A stretch of DNA of 64,000 bases. It comes from Rhodothermales bacterium. GTDB taxonomy: Bacteria > Bacteroidota > Rhodothermia > Rhodothermales > Bin80. The stretch covers positions 35,264-99,263 of the forward strand of contig JANQES010000073.1 in NCBI GenBank assembly GCA_028278205.1. Direction: 5' to 3'. The position numbers and the translations under genes are program-made. Below, piece after piece: positions 62,289 to 64,000 of the stretch. The stretch's first letter is position 1. The number at the start of each line of letters is the position of its first letter. A model generated the notes under the pieces. It saw nothing but the letters and a program-made list of their open reading frames with translations. It was not told the DNA's origin and made no database searches.

Positions 62289-63176
62289 ATGTCGCCAAAG
62301 ACTGTTAAGAAAGCAATGCTCGGAGATTTCGAGTTAAACCAAGTCTATCATCTCGACTGCCTTGAAGGGCTACGTCGGATGCCCGACGAATGCGTTGATA
62401 TAACCATTACCAGTCCTCCTTATTGGGGTCAGCGTGGTGATGATGGCATCGGGCTAGAAGAAGATCCAAGGGATTACGTAGCCAATGTGACGGAGATTTT
62501 GCTTGAAGTGATGCGCGTGACAAAACCATCAGGTTTACTCTGGCTCAATATTGGAGATGCCTACAACACACCTATAAACTGGCGCCTTGAAGATAGACAA
62601 TATTCAACATTAGGGGCTGATGGTAATGGACTTGACCCCGACAATTCGGCCTACACGAAAAAGCGTGGGAGAAGGCGTGCTTTTATTCAAAAAGAAACAG
62701 GATGGCTTCAATACGGCAATTTACTTGCTTTGCCCTGGCGAGTTATTCTTAATCTTTGCGACAACGGTATGTACTTTCGCGGTGAAGTTATTTGGGCAAA
62801 ACGCAAAGCCATACCTGAGGGTCGATGCAGAAGACCTCATAGAAAACACGAATGCGTTTACATCATTGCCAAAAGCGAGCGACATGCCTTTAGAACAAAA
62901 CCGCCCGTACCGTCAGTCTGGGATCTCAAACTCGATCCCGGTGTGAGCAAAGGCCATACCAGCACCTTCCCCTTAAGCCTGCCCCTTGCCTGTATTGACG
63001 CCAGTGGTATTCAGCAAGGGGTTGTACTCGACCCGTTCATGGGAAGTGGCACAACGGGCATGGCAGCCGTTCTTAAAGGCTTCGATTACGTTGGCTTCGA
63101 GCTTGACAAGGAGAATGTCGAAACGGCAAGACGGCGAATCGCTACAGCCTCTTACGAATTGACCCTCGATCTGTAG
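62289..63176 (+). CDS. Type II DNA methyltransferase, beta class, probably m4C
   Basis: Site-specific DNA methyltransferase of 295 residues. Motif IV TSPPYW (residues ~36-41) precedes motif I VVLDPFMGSGTTGMAAVLKG near the C terminus, the order of the beta class. SPPY is typical of N4-cytosine enzymes. ATG at 62289 (MSPKTVKK) or 62316 (MLGDFELN) could be the start; the GTG at 62208 is less likely. It is AT-richer than the glycan genes and ends 5 bases from the convergent endonuclease gene. Confidence 0.9.
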   Translation: MSPKTVKKAMLGDFELNQVYHLDCLEGLRRMPDECVDITITSPPYWGQRGDDGIGLEEDPRDYVANVTEILLEVMRVTKPSGLLWLNIGDAYNTPINWRLEDRQYSTLGADGNGLDPDNSAYTKKRGRRRAFIQKETGWLQYGNLLALPWRVILNLCDNGMYFRGEVIWAKRKAIPEGRCRRPHRKHECVYIIAKSERHAFRTKPPVPSVWDLKLDPGVSKGHTSTFPLSLPLACIDASGIQQGVVLDPFMGSGTTGMAAVLKGFDYVGFELDKENVETARRRIATASYELTLDL

Positions 63177-63181
63177 CAGTC

Positions 63182-63904
63182 CTAAAGCAAGCGTTGTCTA
63201 AAGTCATCCCAAGCTTGAATCACATATCTGGGAAAAGGATCTTCATCGGGTCTGAGGGATGATACATAGATGCGCTTTCCACTCTTGGTCTGACCTACAC
63301 TCGGCTTCGTCCGCAGATTGTAGGAGAAACACGCATCGAAAGATCCGTGCTCCTCAATGTACCTGCGCTTATCTGAAGGCTCTTCGTTGCTGCCGAGTTC
63401 TCCTCGGTTAACCAGATCACCATGAGGCGGTGGAAAAGACTTTGAATCAAACGTCCACAGATAGCTGAAAAGCCCTTTTTGCATCATAGCCTCGCTGCAC
63501 GGAACGTCATCTGAGACACGCTCGGCTAGCGATGCTTTACTGTGGACACCGCCAAAGATGAACAAGGAATCGCCCTGTTGACCGTACAGTACAATATCAA
63601 GTTTTGAGTTGCCCACGCGGTCAGAAAGTCCCATCTGATCAAGCGCTTCAGCCTTCGCTTTTGAGGAAATGAGAGCACGAATGACAATGCCATGAGACCG
63701 GAGTAATTCTGTATAACGACGCTCAATAAACAACTCCACTGCTTCCCCACCGGCCCTAACCCAACTTTGCTCAGGCTTGGACCGTTTGTATTCTCTGAGG
63801 TAGAGTCGGTAAATGATGTGCTGATAAATATCACTCGGATTAAGGTTTGGAAGCTCATCTGTTGCGAACATCAACGCCTGAGCTATGGCCTCGCGATTCT
63901 TCAT
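63182..63904 (-). CDS. BsaWI-like type II restriction endonuclease
   Basis: A 240-residue protein with a PD-(D/E)xK-type active site of the CCGG-cutting group: Asp103 in LDIVLYG, then Lys123 and Glu128 in VHSKASLAERVSDDVPCSE. That sequence pattern resembles BsaWI-type enzymes (WCCGGW). Tail to tail with the methyltransferase gene, which protects the host. The recognition site is inferred from family resemblance, not shown. AT-richer than its neighbours, suggesting transfer. Confidence 0.75.
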   Translation of the reverse strand: MKNREAIAQALMFATDELPNLNPSDIYQHIIYRLYLREYKRSKPEQSWVRAGGEAVELFIERRYTELLRSHGIVIRALISSKAKAEALDQMGLSDRVGNSKLDIVLYGQQGDSLFIFGGVHSKASLAERVSDDVPCSEAMMQKGLFSYLWTFDSKSFPPPHGDLVNRGELGSNEEPSDKRRYIEEHGSFDACFSYNLRTKPSVGQTKSGKRIYVSSLRPDEDPFPRYVIQAWDDFRQRLL

Positions 63905-64000
63905 TAAACCTGTTGCGCGATAAGAAGTAGGACCTTTCAGCCTTCTTCCTTTACACCTAGATGCTACCTCCGATGGGCCTGTTTCGCAAGCTCCAGAACA
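63905..64000. other. Window edge, no gene seen
   Basis: About 96 bases upstream of the endonuclease start. No reading frame or element can be supported. A possible plus-strand start near 63973 cannot be judged because the window ends. Confidence 0.3.

Noticed and set aside
1..64000. tRNA, rRNA, transposase, integrase or attachment sites
   Set aside because: None could be recognised on either strand; the AT-richer inserts have no identifiable mobility gene.

Overview
This window is a large surface-polysaccharide (capsule/O-antigen/exopolysaccharide) locus from a GC-rich member of the Bacteroidota/Rhodothermota group. The lineage rests on three things: a gingipain-fold (C25) protein with a type IX secretion C-terminal sorting domain, an UpxY/NusG-like antiterminator placed ahead of a capsule operon, and the near absence of strong Shine-Dalgarno sequences. 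A Rhodothermales-like organism is my best guess; no rRNA or marker gene is present to settle it.

Layout. (i) 226-32794, almost all on the minus strand: a roughly 32 kb gene train read from right to left. It starts with an UpxY-like antiterminator, then a bifunctional CMP-sialate synthetase/phosphatase and a SAF-less NeuB, a UDP-HexNAc dehydrogenase, a PglK-like ABC flippase, a methyltransferase, a second complete sialic-acid set (neuB-neuC-neuA), two paralogous CDP-glycerol-transferase-like proteins around an O-antigen polymerase, a serine-acetyltransferase-like protein, AsnB, three GT4 glycosyltransferases with an SGNH hydrolase, a TylF-like methyltransferase, an FkbH-ACP-GNAT-VOC-PIG-L modification block, a PglC-like initiating transferase, two DegT aminotransferases, an epimerase and a WbqC protein. 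One GT2 gene (1625-2617) is inserted on the plus strand. (ii) 33482-44180, minus strand: Wzc-like co-polymerase/kinase, SLBB protein, GDP-fucose synthesis (fcl, gmd), ugd, an SLC13-type permease and a Sat-CysC fusion that makes PAPS. (iii) 44450-48357, plus strand: a second initiation block (DegT aminotransferase, sugar-phosphate transferase, hexapeptide acetyltransferase, GT4). (iv) 48406-50103: an AT-richer insert with a PIN-like protein and an ImmA/IrrE-type metallopeptidase. (v) 50255-62192: GT2, FAD oxidoreductase, Wzx-type flippase, the 1625-residue C25/T9SS protein, a GT4 and manC (GDP-mannose supply for gmd/fcl). (vi) 62289-63904: an AT-richer type II restriction-modification pair, DNA methyltransferase and BsaWI-like endonuclease, tail to tail.

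Together the genes supply CMP-nonulosonates (two routes), UDP-GlcA, a UDP-HexNAc uronate, GDP-Man, GDP-Fuc and PAPS, and provide two initiating transferases, two flippases, a polymerase and a Wzc-type co-polymerase. At least two glycans are probably built here.

The most unusual feature is not a gene. At least 15 intergenic gaps hold arrays of 7- or 8-base words (for example GTCATGA, CAAAATC, GTAAAAC, TACGCAG, GGGCGAA, CAAATGG, AAAACACT, CCCACACT). Most are arranged as a left array and its reverse complement, so that they can fold into long hairpins. The word differs from gap to gap but the architecture is the same, and some words recur in two or three distant gaps. No tRNA, rRNA, CRISPR array, transposase or integrase was recognised.
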